Positions 17,385-27,373 of a DNA stretch of 64,000 nt are shown one piece after another. Made by a program: the position numbers and the translations under genes. The notes beneath the pieces were generated by a model. That model made no database searches, was not told the origin of the DNA, and saw only the letters and a program-made list of their open reading frames with translations. Numbering within the stretch: position 1 is the stretch's first letter; every line of letters begins with the position of its first letter. The stretch lies in contig NZ_JAXOJT010000001.1 of assembly GCF_036663835.1 (NCBI RefSeq), positions 868,001 through 932,000 on the forward strand, given 5' to 3'. This stretch comes from Sphingomonas sp. LT1P40. Lineage in GTDB: Bacteria > Pseudomonadota > Alphaproteobacteria > Sphingomonadales > Sphingomonadaceae.

Positions 17385-18776
17385 TTACTTGGTGCCGTAG
17401 CGCGCCTTCAGCATCGCCCAGCTCGCGCGCAGGGCCATGGCGTCGCCGCCCTTCGGACGGCCGGGCTTGGCGACGGGACGCCACGCGAACAGGTCGAGAT
17501 GCGCCCAGGCGATGTCTTTCGGCACGAAGCGGCGCAGGAACAAGGCAGCGGTGATCGGCCCGGCGAAGGGGCCGTCGGCGGCGTTGACCATGTCGGCGAT
17601 GTCGGATTTCAGCATGTCGTCATAGGCATCCCATAACGGCAGTCGCCACAGCGGGTCGTACTCCGCCGTTCCGGCATCGAGATAGGCGGCGGACAGGGCG
17701 TCGTCATTGGCAAACAGCGCAGGCAGATCGGGGCCGAGCGCGACACGGGCGGCACCGGTCAGCGTGGCGAAATCAAGGATCAGATCGGGCTTGCCCTCGA
17801 CCGCCTTTGTTAGCGCGTCGCCGAGAATCAGGCGGCCTTCGGCGTCGGTATTGGTGTTTTCGACGGTCAGACCGAGCCGTGTCCGCAACACGTCGCCTGG
17901 GCGGAAGGCGTCGCCCGAAACGGCATTCTCGACCGCGGGGATCAGCAAATGAAGGCGAACCGGCAGCCGCAGCGCGATGATGACCCCGGCCAGCGCCAGT
18001 GCGTGCGCCGCGCCGCCCATGTCCTTTTTCATCAGGCGCATGCCGGCGGACGGCTTGATATCGAGCCCGCCGGTGTCGAAGCATACGCCCTTGCCGACCA
18101 GCGCGAGGCGGGGATGCGCGGGGTCGCCCCATTCGAGCTCGATCAGGCGCGGCTCGCGCCCGCGTGCGGCGGCCCGGCCGACCGCGTGGATCATCGGATA
18201 GCCCTGCTCGAGCGCGTCGCCGCGCGTGACGGTGAGCGTTGCGCCGACGGCATTCGCCAGCGCGGCCGTTTCAGCCTCCAGTTCCGCCGGTCCCATGTCA
18301 GACGCGGGCGTGTTGACCAGATTACGGACGCTGAATGTCGCGGCGGCGAGTGCAAACATCTCGCCGATCCGTCCGGGTTCTCCGGTCAGCAGCGTGCGCG
18401 GACCGCGCGCATTCTCATCCTTGCGGTAGCGGTCGAAGCGATATTGCGCGAGCATCCAGCCGAGCATCGCAGCGCCCGGTTCGCCGGTGGCGAGACGGTA
18501 GGTCCCCTCGGGCAATTGCTCGGCAAGCGAGGCGATGCGGAAGGGCGAGGTTTCCGCTTCGTCGCACACCAGCAGGATCGACCATTCGTCGGCGGAGTCG
18601 CCGGGGAAGATCGCGCGGTTTCCGGCCTTGCCGGTCACTTTGTTGGCGGCGATGGCGGTGCGCGTGCGCGGCGGTTGCGCGTTGAGCCAGCTTTCCCAGT
18701 CGCGCGGATGGACGACGTGAATCTGGCGGGCGGGCTGGCCGCGATCGGGCTGTAGCAACTGTGAAAGGTCGATCAT
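17385..18776 (-). CDS. M17 leucyl aminopeptidase family protein
   Basis: A 463-residue di-zinc aminopeptidase. The metal and active-site segments are intact: VGKGVCFDTGGLDIKPS, MKKDMGGAAHALAL and the signature NTDAEGRL. These cytosolic hexameric enzymes remove N-terminal residues from peptides. The N-terminal domain is short and divergent compared with PepA. The start at 18776 is chosen because it gives an ATGA overlap with the upstream gene's stop; the longer frame upstream is Arg-rich and not protein-like. It is third in the rimO, M14-like, M17 series, so two peptidase-like products come from one transcript. Confidence 0.92.
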   Translation of the reverse strand: MIDLSQLLQPDRGQPARQIHVVHPRDWESWLNAQPPRTRTAIAANKVTGKAGNRAIFPGDSADEWSILLVCDEAETSPFRIASLAEQLPEGTYRLATGEPGAAMLGWMLAQYRFDRYRKDENARGPRTLLTGEPGRIGEMFALAAATFSVRNLVNTPASDMGPAELEAETAALANAVGATLTVTRGDALEQGYPMIHAVGRAAARGREPRLIELEWGDPAHPRLALVGKGVCFDTGGLDIKPSAGMRLMKKDMGGAAHALALAGVIIALRLPVRLHLLIPAVENAVSGDAFRPGDVLRTRLGLTVENTNTDAEGRLILGDALTKAVEGKPDLILDFATLTGAARVALGPDLPALFANDDALSAAYLDAGTAEYDPLWRLPLWDAYDDMLKSDIADMVNAADGPFAGPITAALFLRRFVPKDIAWAHLDLFAWRPVAKPGRPKGGDAMALRASWAMLKARYGTK

Positions 18777-19693
18777 CGAGGCTCCAGCCGGGTGATGGGC
18801 GCAGTGCAGACGGTCATCGCGCGGTCGATCATCGCGATCAAGCGATTGCGCGATTGTGCGAGGGCGGCGGGGTCGAGGCCGCGTTCCTGCGTTTCGAAAT
18901 TGACGTAGTTCAGGCCGCGCAGCAGGGCGTGGTTGGAGAGCGAACCGTCGCTGACCGTGACCTTCTCGAACACGACGTTGAAATCGGCGAGGGCGAGCGC
19001 CTTGCCGCAATAGGCGGAGAAGGGGGAGGTGCCGCTGCGGTGGGCGACATAGGCGAGGCTGTCGTCATCGTCGAATGGCCAGGCGCGCGCCTGTGAGGCG
19101 TGGGGTTGCATCACGTCGTCGCAGAAGCGGATCGAGACTTCGCCGCGCCCTTTCGGGTCTGACTGGTTGCAGCGCGAGTAGCCGGGGTCGAAGCCGGGCG
19201 AATTGGTGTGCAGCGCGACGATCGGGCGGGCACCGCGCGCATAATCGGCAAGGATGGTGGTTGAATAGAGCGGATAACCGTCGCGGAAATTGCGATTGGG
19301 GTCGATCGGGCGACCACGCTCGACCGCTTCGTTGCGGCGCTTGCCGTCGCGATCCTCGGCGACGCCCGAATCCACCACAATGACCACGCCGCCATAAGCG
19401 CGGACCCCGGCGAGTGCGGCCTCGAACCCGGCATTTTCGTTATCGTGCGGCACGAACCATAACGGGCCGCGCGGCTTGGCGGTGTTGGCGATGCGGAACA
19501 GGCGCCACTGGCCGCGTTCCTCACGGAACTCGATGCGCGAGACGGTCAGACCGCGCCATGTGGCGGGATCGCGGTGGCGGGCGAAGTCGTCGTCCTGCAC
19601 CGCCAGCGGATCGACCGGCGTGGTGTTGACGCCGTCGGGTGACTGCACGCCGAGCAGGGCGACCAGCGGCAATGTCGCCAGCGCCCGAAGCAT
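18773..19693 (-). CDS. Exported protein with divergent M14 carboxypeptidase-like motifs
   Basis: A 306-residue protein with an N-terminal signal peptide (LRALATLPLVALLGVQS). I do not know a named family, but four motifs appear in the order of M14 zinc carboxypeptidases: HDNE (HxxE metal ligands, residues 83-86), DPNRNF (substrate-binding Asn-Arg), ALHTNS (third zinc His) and FEKV (candidate catalytic Glu). Four cysteines are present, two close together in the YSRCNQSD and IRFCDDV segments. It starts directly after the rimO stop and overlaps the M17 peptidase start by 4 bp. The M14 idea is inference from motif order; an unrelated fold is possible. Confidence 0.65.
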   Translation of the reverse strand: MLRALATLPLVALLGVQSPDGVNTTPVDPLAVQDDDFARHRDPATWRGLTVSRIEFREERGQWRLFRIANTAKPRGPLWFVPHDNENAGFEAALAGVRAYGGVVIVVDSGVAEDRDGKRRNEAVERGRPIDPNRNFRDGYPLYSTTILADYARGARPIVALHTNSPGFDPGYSRCNQSDPKGRGEVSIRFCDDVMQPHASQARAWPFDDDDSLAYVAHRSGTSPFSAYCGKALALADFNVVFEKVTVSDGSLSNHALLRGLNYVNFETQERGLDPAALAQSRNRLIAMIDRAMTVCTAPITRLEPR

Positions 19694-21019
19694 TCAGGCA
19701 GGCACGCCGTAGAGGTCGTGGTCGTCGGCATCCTCGATCTCGACCGCGACGATATCACCCTGTTTCAGGTGGCCGGCGTCGCGCAGGAAGACGGTGCCGT
19801 CGATTTCGGGCGCGTCCGACTGGCTGCGGGCGTTGGCACCGTCGCCTTCGACCTCGTCGATGATGACGTCGAGCGTGCGGCCGATTTTCGCCTGAAGCTT
19901 CGCGGCGCTGATCGCGGCGGTCTTTTCCATGATGCGGGCGTAGCGCTCTTCCTTGACCTCTTCCGGCACGGCACCAGGCAGGTCGTTGGCGGCTGCACCG
20001 TCGACCGGCTCGAAGCGGAATGCGCCGACGCGGTCGAGCTGGGCTTCGTCGAGCCAGTCGAGAAGGTACTGGAAGTCGGCCTCGGTTTCACCGGGGAAAC
20101 CGACGACGAAGGTCGAGCGGATGGTGATGTCGGGGGCGATGCTGCGCCAGGTTTTCAGCCGCTCCAGCACCTTTGCTTCGTTCGCCGGGCGCTTCATCGT
20201 GCGAAGGACGGCGGGGCTGGCATGCTGAAACGGGATGTCGAGATAGGGGAGGACGAGGCCCTCCGCCATCAGCGGGATGACCTGATCGACATGGGGGTAG
20301 GGGTAGACGTAGTGGAGGCGGACCCAGGGGGCGATCTTGCCAAGTTCGCGGGCGAGGTCGGTCATGTGGGGAATGACGGGTTCGCCCTTCCACATCCGCG
20401 GTTCCTTGCGGATGTCGACGCCGTAAGCCGAGGTATCCTGGCTGATGACCAGCAGCTCCTTCGTGCCCGCCGCGACCAGCTTTTCGGCTTCGCGCAGGAT
20501 CGCGTCCGGGCGGCGTGACACGAGGTCGCCGCGGATCGACGGGATGATGCAGAAGGAGCAACGATGGTTGCAGCCCTCTGAAATCTTCAGATAGCTGTAG
20601 TGGCGCGGGGTGAGTTTCAGGCCGCTTTCGGGCACGAGGTTCAGGAACGCATTCGGCGGCATCGGGGCCGCTTCGTGGACCGCGCCGACGACTTCCTCAT
20701 ATTGATGCGCACCGGTGACGGCGAGGACGTTCGGGAAACGGGCGCGGATGACCTCGGCTTCCTTTCCCATGCAGCCAGTGACGATAACGCGGCCATTCTC
20801 GGCCATCGCTTCGCCGATGGCTTCGAGGCTCTCTTCTTTGGCGGAATCGAGGAAGCCGCAGGTGTTGACCAGCACGATGTCGGCACCGGCATAGTCGGCG
20901 GACAAGGCATAGCCGTCGCTGCGGAGTTTGGTCAGGATACGCTCGGAGTCGACCAGATTCTTGGGACAGCCGAGCGACACCATGCCCACCTTGGGGGCTT
21001 CGGGAAGTCGCGTTGCCAT
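19694..21019 (-). CDS. rimO: Ribosomal protein S12 methylthiotransferase
   Basis: A radical-SAM enzyme that adds a methylthio group to an aspartate of ribosomal protein S12. The 441-residue protein has the N-terminal UPF0004 domain with Cys18, Cys54 and Cys83 holding one 4Fe-4S cluster, the radical-SAM motif CNHRCSFC (Cys150, 154, 157) holding the second, and a C-terminal TRAM domain. The [10 protein letters not shown] opening separates RimO from the tRNA enzyme MiaB. It is the first gene of a tight operon with two peptidase-like genes. Confidence 0.96.
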   Translation of the reverse strand: MATRLPEAPKVGMVSLGCPKNLVDSERILTKLRSDGYALSADYAGADIVLVNTCGFLDSAKEESLEAIGEAMAENGRVIVTGCMGKEAEVIRARFPNVLAVTGAHQYEEVVGAVHEAAPMPPNAFLNLVPESGLKLTPRHYSYLKISEGCNHRCSFCIIPSIRGDLVSRRPDAILREAEKLVAAGTKELLVISQDTSAYGVDIRKEPRMWKGEPVIPHMTDLARELGKIAPWVRLHYVYPYPHVDQVIPLMAEGLVLPYLDIPFQHASPAVLRTMKRPANEAKVLERLKTWRSIAPDITIRSTFVVGFPGETEADFQYLLDWLDEAQLDRVGAFRFEPVDGAAANDLPGAVPEEVKEERYARIMEKTAAISAAKLQAKIGRTLDVIIDEVEGDGANARSQSDAPEIDGTVFLRDAGHLKQGDIVAVEIEDADDHDLYGVPA

Positions 21020-21204
21020 GATTGGTCGGGCAGATAGGGAATTTTGCAGAAAAAGATAGGGCCGCTAGATGGGACAGCAAGCGCGCGCGCCGCCGGGCCT
21101 TTCATAATTTGTCAGTTGTCGGCGATGTTGGGACCGGTCAGATATTCGCGCGATACAGATAAATTCTTGTTGCACCGGGTGCCAGGCTGGGGAGGGCGGA
21201 AGCG

Positions 21205-22623
21205 ATGATCGGCAAAGCGTGTCGGGTGGCGGTTCTACGCTGTAGCGGTGCCATTCTGATTGCGGCTGCCGCCGGGTTCGCGCTGCCCGCCGCCGCACAG
21301 GAGGCGGCACGCGTTCCGGTGCCGCCGGAGGGGATCGCCGCGTTCGACCGCGGCGACTATGGCAAGGCGGCGGACGCGATCATTCCCGCGTTCGAGAATT
21401 GCCGGACGCAGCAGCCACAGGGTACCGTTTGCGCCGATCTGGCGATGGCCAGCGCCATGCTGGTCGCGACGGCCGGCAACATCAAGGTTGAGGACGTCAT
21501 CCTGCGCGCGCAGGACTATATCGATACGCGCGTCGGGCGGGAGAGTCAGGAGGCGCTGGGCATGCTTGGCGGGTTGACCAGCTATTACGACCGGCTGGTC
21601 GCGATGGACAAGTTCGTGCCGGTTGCGGAGCGGCGGCTGGCGCTCGCGCGCAAGTTGCAGGGGCCGACGGGCCGCACGGCGGTGATCGCCGCAGTATCGC
21701 TGTGCATCGCGCAGTGGAATTTGGGCAAGGGGCAGGCGGCGGTGGAGCTGTTGTCGCCGCTGGCGGGCAAATTGCCCGAGAAGACTTCGGACGAGATGAT
21801 GCTGGCCGGGATGGTGCATGAATGCACCGGTACCGCCTATTACTCGATGGATCGCGATCGTGAGGCGGAGCAATCCTTCCGTCAGGCTGTGGCGTTGTTC
21901 GAGCGGGCCGAGGGGGAAAAGGGCGTTCGTTCGCTCGACGCCATGGCGGGCCTTGCCAACGCGTTGCGTCGCCAGGGTCGTGACGCCGATGCGCGGGCGA
22001 TGGCGGTGCGGATCGACCGCCTTGCCAAGCCCGACGCACAGGTCCGCTCGCGGATTGCATGGTGGGCGACCGGGCCCGCCGCCAACCCGATCGAGGCGGC
22101 GCGCGCCGAGCTGGCGAAGGCCGAGAAGCAGTTTGGCGCGCAATCGGCGATGGCCGATGTGGCGGCGGCGGGACTGGGCATCGCGCTGATCGATGCAGGA
22201 CAGACCGGCGAGGCCGAACCCTATCTGGCGCGGCTGGCGGCGGCGACGCGGAACGAGGCCAATCCGGCATCGGTGCGGATCAAGTTGCTGACCGGCCAGA
22301 TCTTGGCGATCGCCAAACAGGACGGGGGCCGGTTCGACCGCGCGCTGCCGGTGATCGAACAGCTGGTGGCGATCGCCAAGCGCACCGACGCGGGCAGCGA
22401 CAAGTTGTTGATCAATTTCCAGATGTATGCGGGCGCGATGCTGACCGCCAGCGGGCGGCCGGGTCGCGCCTATCCCTATCTGACCGATGCCGGGAGGCTG
22501 TTGCTCGCGCGCCTTGCCAGCTATCGCGATTTCGATGCCGCAGCGCAGAGCGAGACGCGGGAATATTCGCCGATTTTTCGGTTCAAGGTCGCCACGGCCT
22601 GGCGGCTGGCACAGGCACGTTGA
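21205..22623 (+). CDS. Exported helical-repeat (TPR-like) protein
   Basis: A 472-residue protein with a signal peptide ending near residue 32 (FALPAAAQE). The mature part is made of Ala/Leu-rich amphipathic helices with TPR-like spacing, for example AFDRGDYGKAADAIIPAFE near the start and REAEQSFRQAVALFERAE in the middle. It should therefore be a periplasmic scaffold for protein contacts. No enzyme motif is visible and I cannot name a partner. A GGAGGG ribosome-binding site precedes the start. It is divergent from rimO, with 185 bp between the starts in which I see no distinct regulatory element. Confidence 0.7.
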   Translation: MIGKACRVAVLRCSGAILIAAAAGFALPAAAQEAARVPVPPEGIAAFDRGDYGKAADAIIPAFENCRTQQPQGTVCADLAMASAMLVATAGNIKVEDVILRAQDYIDTRVGRESQEALGMLGGLTSYYDRLVAMDKFVPVAERRLALARKLQGPTGRTAVIAAVSLCIAQWNLGKGQAAVELLSPLAGKLPEKTSDEMMLAGMVHECTGTAYYSMDRDREAEQSFRQAVALFERAEGEKGVRSLDAMAGLANALRRQGRDADARAMAVRIDRLAKPDAQVRSRIAWWATGPAANPIEAARAELAKAEKQFGAQSAMADVAAAGLGIALIDAGQTGEAEPYLARLAAATRNEANPASVRIKLLTGQILAIAKQDGGRFDRALPVIEQLVAIAKRTDAGSDKLLINFQMYAGAMLTASGRPGRAYPYLTDAGRLLLARLASYRDFDAAAQSETREYSPIFRFKVATAWRLAQAR

Positions 22624-22627
22624 GAAC

Positions 22628-23653
22628 CTACAGCGCCGCCTTCCCAGGCTGCGACACGATTTCCACGATCACATCGCCCTCACGCAACAGCTTTGCCTCC
22701 GGCTGGAAGAACCCGAATGGCGTGCCGTCGCGATACACGCGCACGCCCAAGCCGGTGGCGATGGCGGCGAGGGGCGTGCCGACTTCGCTTGTGCGGACCG
22801 CACGCTCGCTCAGCACCACGGGACCGTCGATGCTGGCAAGGTCCATCATGTAGTCCGCGATGTGCTGGCTCTTGCACGAGCTGGCGAGGAGCAGCCCGGC
22901 GAAACTGACCGGGTTGATGACGGTGGTCGCCCCGGCGGCGCGGGCGGGAAGTTCATTGTCTTCGGCCTTGACCACCGTGCTGATCTTCAGATCCGGGGCC
23001 AGATGACGGGCAGTCAGGGTGATGAGCACTGATGTGTCGTCACGACCGGCGCTGACGATCATCGATGCGGCGCGGGTGATCTTGACGTCTTCCAGCGTCT
23101 GATCGCGGGTCGCGTCCGCCTGAAGCACGATGCAGCCGCAATTGCGGGCGCGTTCGAGCGCGTCGGTATTGCCGTCGATCACGACGATGCAGCCGGGATC
23201 GGTGCCGCGTGCGATCAGTTCATCGACCGCTTCGGAACCGGTGGTCCCGAACCCCGCGACGATGATGTGGCCTTTGAGATTTTTCTGGATGAGGGCCATG
23301 CGCCATTTATCCCAGGTGCGTTGGAGGACGAAATTATAGGCGGTGCCGACGAACAGCAGCACCACGAAGATGCGGATCGGAGTCACGATCAGGCCGTCGA
23401 ACAGCCGCGCCTGATCGCTGACCGGGGCGATATCGCCATAGCCGGTCGTGGTGATCGAGATCATCGTGAAATAGATGATGTCGAGAAAGCTGATATGGCC
23501 GTCATAATTGTCGCGCAGCCCTTCGCGGTCGAACCAGTGGACCGCCACCGCCAGCGCGATCAGCGCGAGCACCGCAAGCACGCGCCAGCCGATCGAGACC
23601 CAGACCGGCAGCGTCGATTTTCGTTTCAGCGTTGAGTGAGGGATCAGGCGCAT
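22628..23653 (-). CDS. Two-TM potassium channel with RCK (TrkA-N) domain
   Basis: A 341-residue inner-membrane channel subunit. Two membrane helices (about 22-40 and 85-108) flank a pore loop with the selectivity filter TTGYGD at residues 69-74. The cytosolic part is a TrkA-N/RCK Rossmann domain (HIIVAGFGTTGSEAVDEL) followed by a smaller TrkA-C-like domain that ends in the DVIVEI segment. These channels are tetrameric and gated by ligands or ions such as Ca2+, nucleotides or redox state. It is last in the serS-surE-nlpD-like-channel gene run and converges with the secreted TPR-like gene. Confidence 0.9.
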   Translation of the reverse strand: MRLIPHSTLKRKSTLPVWVSIGWRVLAVLALIALAVAVHWFDREGLRDNYDGHISFLDIIYFTMISITTTGYGDIAPVSDQARLFDGLIVTPIRIFVVLLFVGTAYNFVLQRTWDKWRMALIQKNLKGHIIVAGFGTTGSEAVDELIARGTDPGCIVVIDGNTDALERARNCGCIVLQADATRDQTLEDVKITRAASMIVSAGRDDTSVLITLTARHLAPDLKISTVVKAEDNELPARAAGATTVINPVSFAGLLLASSCKSQHIADYMMDLASIDGPVVLSERAVRTSEVGTPLAAIATGLGVRVYRDGTPFGFFQPEAKLLREGDVIVEIVSQPGKAAL

Positions 23654-23661
23654 TCAGTCTT

Positions 23662-24723
23662 TCAGGGGCGTGCCGGGAGCCTTGGAAGCGGATCGACCGG
23701 GGTGCGTCCCTGTCGCATTTCGAAATGCAGCTGGGGCCGGGTGGTTCCCGAATCGCCGGACAGCGCGATCATCTGGCCGCGCTTTACCGACTGGCCGCGC
23801 TGGACGATCAGCTGACCGGCATGGCCGTAAACCGTGGTCCAGCCGCTGCCGTGCTGGAGGATGACGAGACCGCCGAGCGAGGGAATATCGCTGCCGACAT
23901 AGGCCACGGTGCCGTCCGCGGCGGCGAGGATCGGGGTGTCGAGCGGGACGGCGATTTTCAGCCCGTCGCTGCGCTCGCCACTGGCGACGGGGCCGAAGCG
24001 GCGGATGAGCTGGCCGCGCACGGGCCATTGGAACTGGCCTTTGAGCGAAGCCGGCGGCGCGACGGCGGTGCCGGGGGAGAGGACGCGCGCGGAGGAAGCG
24101 GTCGGGCGGGCAGGGCGCTCGCGTTCGCGGATCGCGGGCTGGCTGCCGGTGACGATGTCGTCGATGTCGAGGCGGAAGGCGGCGGCGCGTTCTTCGCGCG
24201 TGCGCGGGCGATCTTCGCCGGGGATCAGCACGCGTTGCCCGACGCGCAGGATGTACGGTTCGGCGAGGTCGTTGGTGGTGACGATGCGGCCCCAATCGAC
24301 GCCGTAAGCGCGGGCGATGGCGATGCCGGTCTCGCCTGCGCGGACAAGGTGGTAACGGCCGCCGGGAATGCTCAGCCGCTGGCCGGCGCGGATGGTGAAG
24401 GGCGGTTGCAGGCCGTTGGCGCGGGCGATGGCTTCCGAACCTGCACCCGTCCTGTCGGCAATGCCACGCAAGGTGTCGCCGGACTGGACGACATAGGTCG
24501 AATCGGAGACGGCGCGGGCATCGGCGGTGACGGTGCGCGCCTCCCAGGACGGCGGCGGGGCGGGCAAAGCGGGGACGTCCTCGCGGCGCGGCGCGCGGGT
24601 CGGGTCCTCGTCGCGGTAGGGCGGACGCGGGCGCGCATCGTCACGACCCTGCGGAATGCACGCGGCAGTCAGCGAGAACATTGCCAGCGTGGCAAGTGAA
24701 CGAAGGCGGCGTCGTGCGATCAT
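23662..24723 (-). CDS. NlpD-like LysM/M23 lipoprotein with degenerate metal site
   Basis: A 353-residue lipoprotein: signal peptide with lipobox LTAAC (Cys22), two LysM peptidoglycan-binding motifs (YVVQSGDTLRGIAD; YHLVRAGETGIAIARAYGV) and a C-terminal LytM/M23 domain. The M23 zinc ligands are degraded: the usual HxGxD is replaced by RSDGLK, and the final HxH reads QLH. The protein is therefore probably not a peptidase but an amidase activator like NlpD or EnvC, acting in septal wall splitting. ATG 24723 has GGAGGG just upstream. The position after surE matches nlpD in many proteobacteria. Confidence 0.87.
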   Translation of the reverse strand: MIARRRLRSLATLAMFSLTAACIPQGRDDARPRPPYRDEDPTRAPRREDVPALPAPPPSWEARTVTADARAVSDSTYVVQSGDTLRGIADRTGAGSEAIARANGLQPPFTIRAGQRLSIPGGRYHLVRAGETGIAIARAYGVDWGRIVTTNDLAEPYILRVGQRVLIPGEDRPRTREERAAAFRLDIDDIVTGSQPAIRERERPARPTASSARVLSPGTAVAPPASLKGQFQWPVRGQLIRRFGPVASGERSDGLKIAVPLDTPILAAADGTVAYVGSDIPSLGGLVILQHGSGWTTVYGHAGQLIVQRGQSVKRGQMIALSGDSGTTRPQLHFEMRQGRTPVDPLPRLPARP

Positions 24724-24736
24724 GCCCTCCCCGACA

Positions 24737-25501
24737 TTAACCAAAAGTGCGGGTCAGCATATCAAGCGATTCACGGTGCGTCATGTCGAGATGGAGCGGG
24801 GTCACGGTGATATAGCCCAGCTCAATCGCCTCCAGATCGGTATCGACCACCGGCGTGTGCGGGACCTTGCCAAGGCCGAACCAGTAATAGTCGAAACCGC
24901 GCGGGTCGGTGCGCTTGTCGAGTTTGAGGCGGCCATAGTCGCGCAGGCCCTGACCGACTGCCTTGATCCCCGCGACATCGGCGGCGGGGACGGGCGGGAA
25001 GTTGACGTTCATCAGTGTGCGGGGTGTCCATTCGGCGGCGAGGAGCGGGCGCAGGACGCGCTCGCCCCATGCCTCCGCCGCCTCGAAGCTGACGCGTTCG
25101 CCGGGGGCGGACAGGGCATAACGCTGGCTGAGCGCGATTGAGCGGATGCCGGCCAGCGCGCCCTCCATCGCAGCGGCGACGGTGCCGGAATAGCTGACAT
25201 CCTCACCCAGATTGGCGCCCCGATTGACGCCGGACAGGATCAGGTCGGGTTTGGCGTCCTTCATCACCTCGGCCAGCGCCATCATCACCGCGTCGGTCGG
25301 CGTGCCGGTGACGGCAAAGCGACGCTCACCGAACTGGCGCAGACGAACCGGGTCGGTAAGGGTGAGCGAGCGGCCCTTGCCCGACTGTTCCTCGATCGGC
25401 GCGACGATGGTGATGTCGTCGGAGAGGGTGCGGGCGACGGCTTCGAGGACGGTCAGGCCATGCGCGTGAACGCCGTCGTCGTTGGTGAGGAGGATTTTCA
25501 T
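24737..25501 (-). CDS. surE: 5'/3'-nucleotidase SurE
   Basis: A 254-residue metal-dependent nucleotidase and survival protein. The signature [13 protein letters not shown], with metal-binding Asp8 and Asp9, is at the start, and [19 protein letters not shown] carries the conserved asparagine loop. The ATG at 25501 overlaps the serS stop (ATGA), so translation is coupled. In many proteobacteria surE is followed by pcm and nlpD; here pcm is missing and the nlpD-like gene follows after 13 bp. Confidence 0.96.
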   Translation of the reverse strand: MKILLTNDDGVHAHGLTVLEAVARTLSDDITIVAPIEEQSGKGRSLTLTDPVRLRQFGERRFAVTGTPTDAVMMALAEVMKDAKPDLILSGVNRGANLGEDVSYSGTVAAAMEGALAGIRSIALSQRYALSAPGERVSFEAAEAWGERVLRPLLAAEWTPRTLMNVNFPPVPAADVAGIKAVGQGLRDYGRLKLDKRTDPRGFDYYWFGLGKVPHTPVVDTDLEAIELGYITVTPLHLDMTHRESLDMLTRTFG

Positions 25502-26775
25502 TTGGGTTCGAGGCGATTGAGGCCGCGCAGATAGGGTTGCAGCACGTCCGGCACCGCGACCGAGCCGTCCGCCTGCTGGTAGTTTTCGAGGACGGCGACG
25601 AGCGTCCGCCCAACCGCGAGGCCGGAGCCGTTGAGGGTGTGGACGAACCGCGTCGCCTTTTCCCCCTCGGGGCGGAAGCGGGCGTTCATGCGGCGGGCCT
25701 GGAAATCGGTGCAGGTCGAGACGCTGCTGATCTCGCGATAGCGCGCCTGGCCGGGCAGCCACACTTCGAGGTCGTAGGTGCGCGCGGCGCTGAACCCCAT
25801 GTCGCCCGCGCACAGCTTCATGCGGCGGAAGGCGAGGCCGAGTTTGCTCAGGATATCCTCGGCGCACGCGGTCATGCGCTCATGCTCGGCTTCGGATGCT
25901 TCGGGGGTGACGATGGAGACCATCTCGACCTTGTCGAACTGATGCTGCCGGATATAGCCGCGCGTGTCGCGGCCCGCCGCGCCGGCTTCCGAGCGGAAAC
26001 AGGGGGTCAGGGCGGTAAAGCGCAGCGGCAGTTCGTCGTGCGACAGGATTTTTTCGCGGACGATGTTGGTCAGGCTGACTTCGGCGGTCGGGATCAGCCA
26101 GCGGCCGTCGGTGGTGCGGAACAGGTCCTCGGCAAATTTGGGGAGCTGGCCGGTGCCGTAAACGGCTTCGTCGCGGACGAGCAGGGGCGGATTCACTTCC
26201 TCGAACCCGTGGTCGACCGTCAGCGTGTCGAGCATGAACTGGCCGAGTGCGCGGGCGAGTTTGGCCGCGTGGCCCCGGACGAGCGTGAAGCGGGCACCGG
26301 CGAGGAGTGCGCCGGTCTCGAAATCGAGGCCGAGGGCGGGGCCGAATGCATCGTGCTCCCGTGGCTCGAAGTCGAAGGATGGCAGTGTGCCGTGTTCGTG
26401 GACGAGCTGGTTGTCGTCCTCGTCCGCGCCCTCCGGCACATCGGCGGCGGGGAGGTTGGGGAGGGCGGAGAGCGCGGCTTTCAGAGCTTCGTCAGCAGGT
26501 CCCTGCTCGGCGGTAAGTCGTTCGAGGTCGTCCTTGAGCGTTGCGACTTCAGCCATCAGCGCCTGCGCCCTGGCTTCGTCCTTCGCGGCCTTGGCTTGGC
26601 CAACCTGCTTCGAGAGGTCGTTGCGGCGGGCCTGAACCTCTTGCTGCGCGGTCGTGACCGCGCGGCGCGCTTCGTCGAGGCTGGCAAGGTGGGTGGCTTG
26701 GGGAGCCATTCCCCGACGCGCCAAACCAGCGTCGAAGGCTTCGGGGTTTTCGCGGATGAAACGGATGTCGTGCAT
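25498..26775 (-). CDS. serS: Seryl-tRNA synthetase
   Basis: Charges tRNA-Ser. The 425-residue class II synthetase has the N-terminal coiled-coil arm that reaches the tRNA variable loop (about residues 30-105, rich in Lys/Glu/Ala), then motif 2 ([18 protein letters not shown]) and motif 3 ([18 protein letters not shown]). The start [15 protein letters not shown] matches the family; a 36-bp upstream extension is not conserved. It begins the serS-surE-nlpD-like-channel run and is divergent from the host-attachment-family gene. Confidence 0.97.
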   Translation of the reverse strand: MHDIRFIRENPEAFDAGLARRGMAPQATHLASLDEARRAVTTAQQEVQARRNDLSKQVGQAKAAKDEARAQALMAEVATLKDDLERLTAEQGPADEALKAALSALPNLPAADVPEGADEDDNQLVHEHGTLPSFDFEPREHDAFGPALGLDFETGALLAGARFTLVRGHAAKLARALGQFMLDTLTVDHGFEEVNPPLLVRDEAVYGTGQLPKFAEDLFRTTDGRWLIPTAEVSLTNIVREKILSHDELPLRFTALTPCFRSEAGAAGRDTRGYIRQHQFDKVEMVSIVTPEASEAEHERMTACAEDILSKLGLAFRRMKLCAGDMGFSAARTYDLEVWLPGQARYREISSVSTCTDFQARRMNARFRPEGEKATRFVHTLNGSGLAVGRTLVAVLENYQQADGSVAVPDVLQPYLRGLNRLEPK

Positions 26776-26910
26776 GGCCGTGGCTATGGCTTTGCGCGTT
26801 GCCGCGCGCAAGCCGCCGCGCGCGGCGGCGGTGGGGCTTTGCGCGACGAACCGCGCAACCCGCCGTGCGCGGCGGGCGTTGGGGGTGCATCAGACCAAGG
26901 AGAAAAACTG

Positions 26911-27372
26911 ATGCAAGTTCCGCATAACGCCGTTGTCGTCGTTGCCGATGGCCGCAAGATGCTGTTGCTCAGGAACGAAGGCGATGCCGAGTATCCGAAC
27001 CTTCAGCTTGAGAAGAAGCGCGAGCAGGAGAATCCTTCGACCAGCGAACAGGCGACCGACGTATCGGGGCGTGCGCAATCGACGCGGATGGCGGGCGGGG
27101 CGTTCGCGTCAGGCGGCGGCACGATGGACAATGCCGATTTCCACCAGATCGAGGAGGACAAGTTCGCGGTGGAAACGGCGGAATTGCTGAAGAAGCGCGC
27201 GTTGAACAATGATTTCGAGACGCTCATCATCATCGCGCCGCCGCGCACGCTGGGCGAATTGCGCAAAAACTATCACAAGGAAGTCGAACAGCGTCTGGCC
27301 GGCGAGATCGACAAGGATCTCACCGGCCATACGATTCCCGATATCGAGAAGGCGCTGTTAGCCGCCGATTAA
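26911..27372 (+). CDS. Host attachment family protein (Host_attach, baeRF-like)
   Basis: A 153-residue protein of the family named for a protein needed for attachment to host cells. Typical segments are NAVVVVADGRKMLLLRNEG at the start and IIIAPPRTLGELRKNYHKEV near the end, which resemble the release-factor-1-like fold called baeRF. No signal peptide is present, so the old name is probably misleading; an RNA- or ribosome-linked role has been proposed for baeRF proteins. AAGGAG precedes ATG 26911. The stop codons of this gene and the convergent PEP-CTERM gene are 1 bp apart. Confidence 0.85.
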   Translation: MQVPHNAVVVVADGRKMLLLRNEGDAEYPNLQLEKKREQENPSTSEQATDVSGRAQSTRMAGGAFASGGGTMDNADFHQIEEDKFAVETAELLKKRALNNDFETLIIIAPPRTLGELRKNYHKEVEQRLAGEIDKDLTGHTIPDIEKALLAAD

Positions 27373-27373
27373 A

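Noticed and set aside
23662..24723. Active M23 endopeptidase
   Set aside because: The zinc-binding HxGxD and HxH motifs are both altered, so an activator role is more likely.
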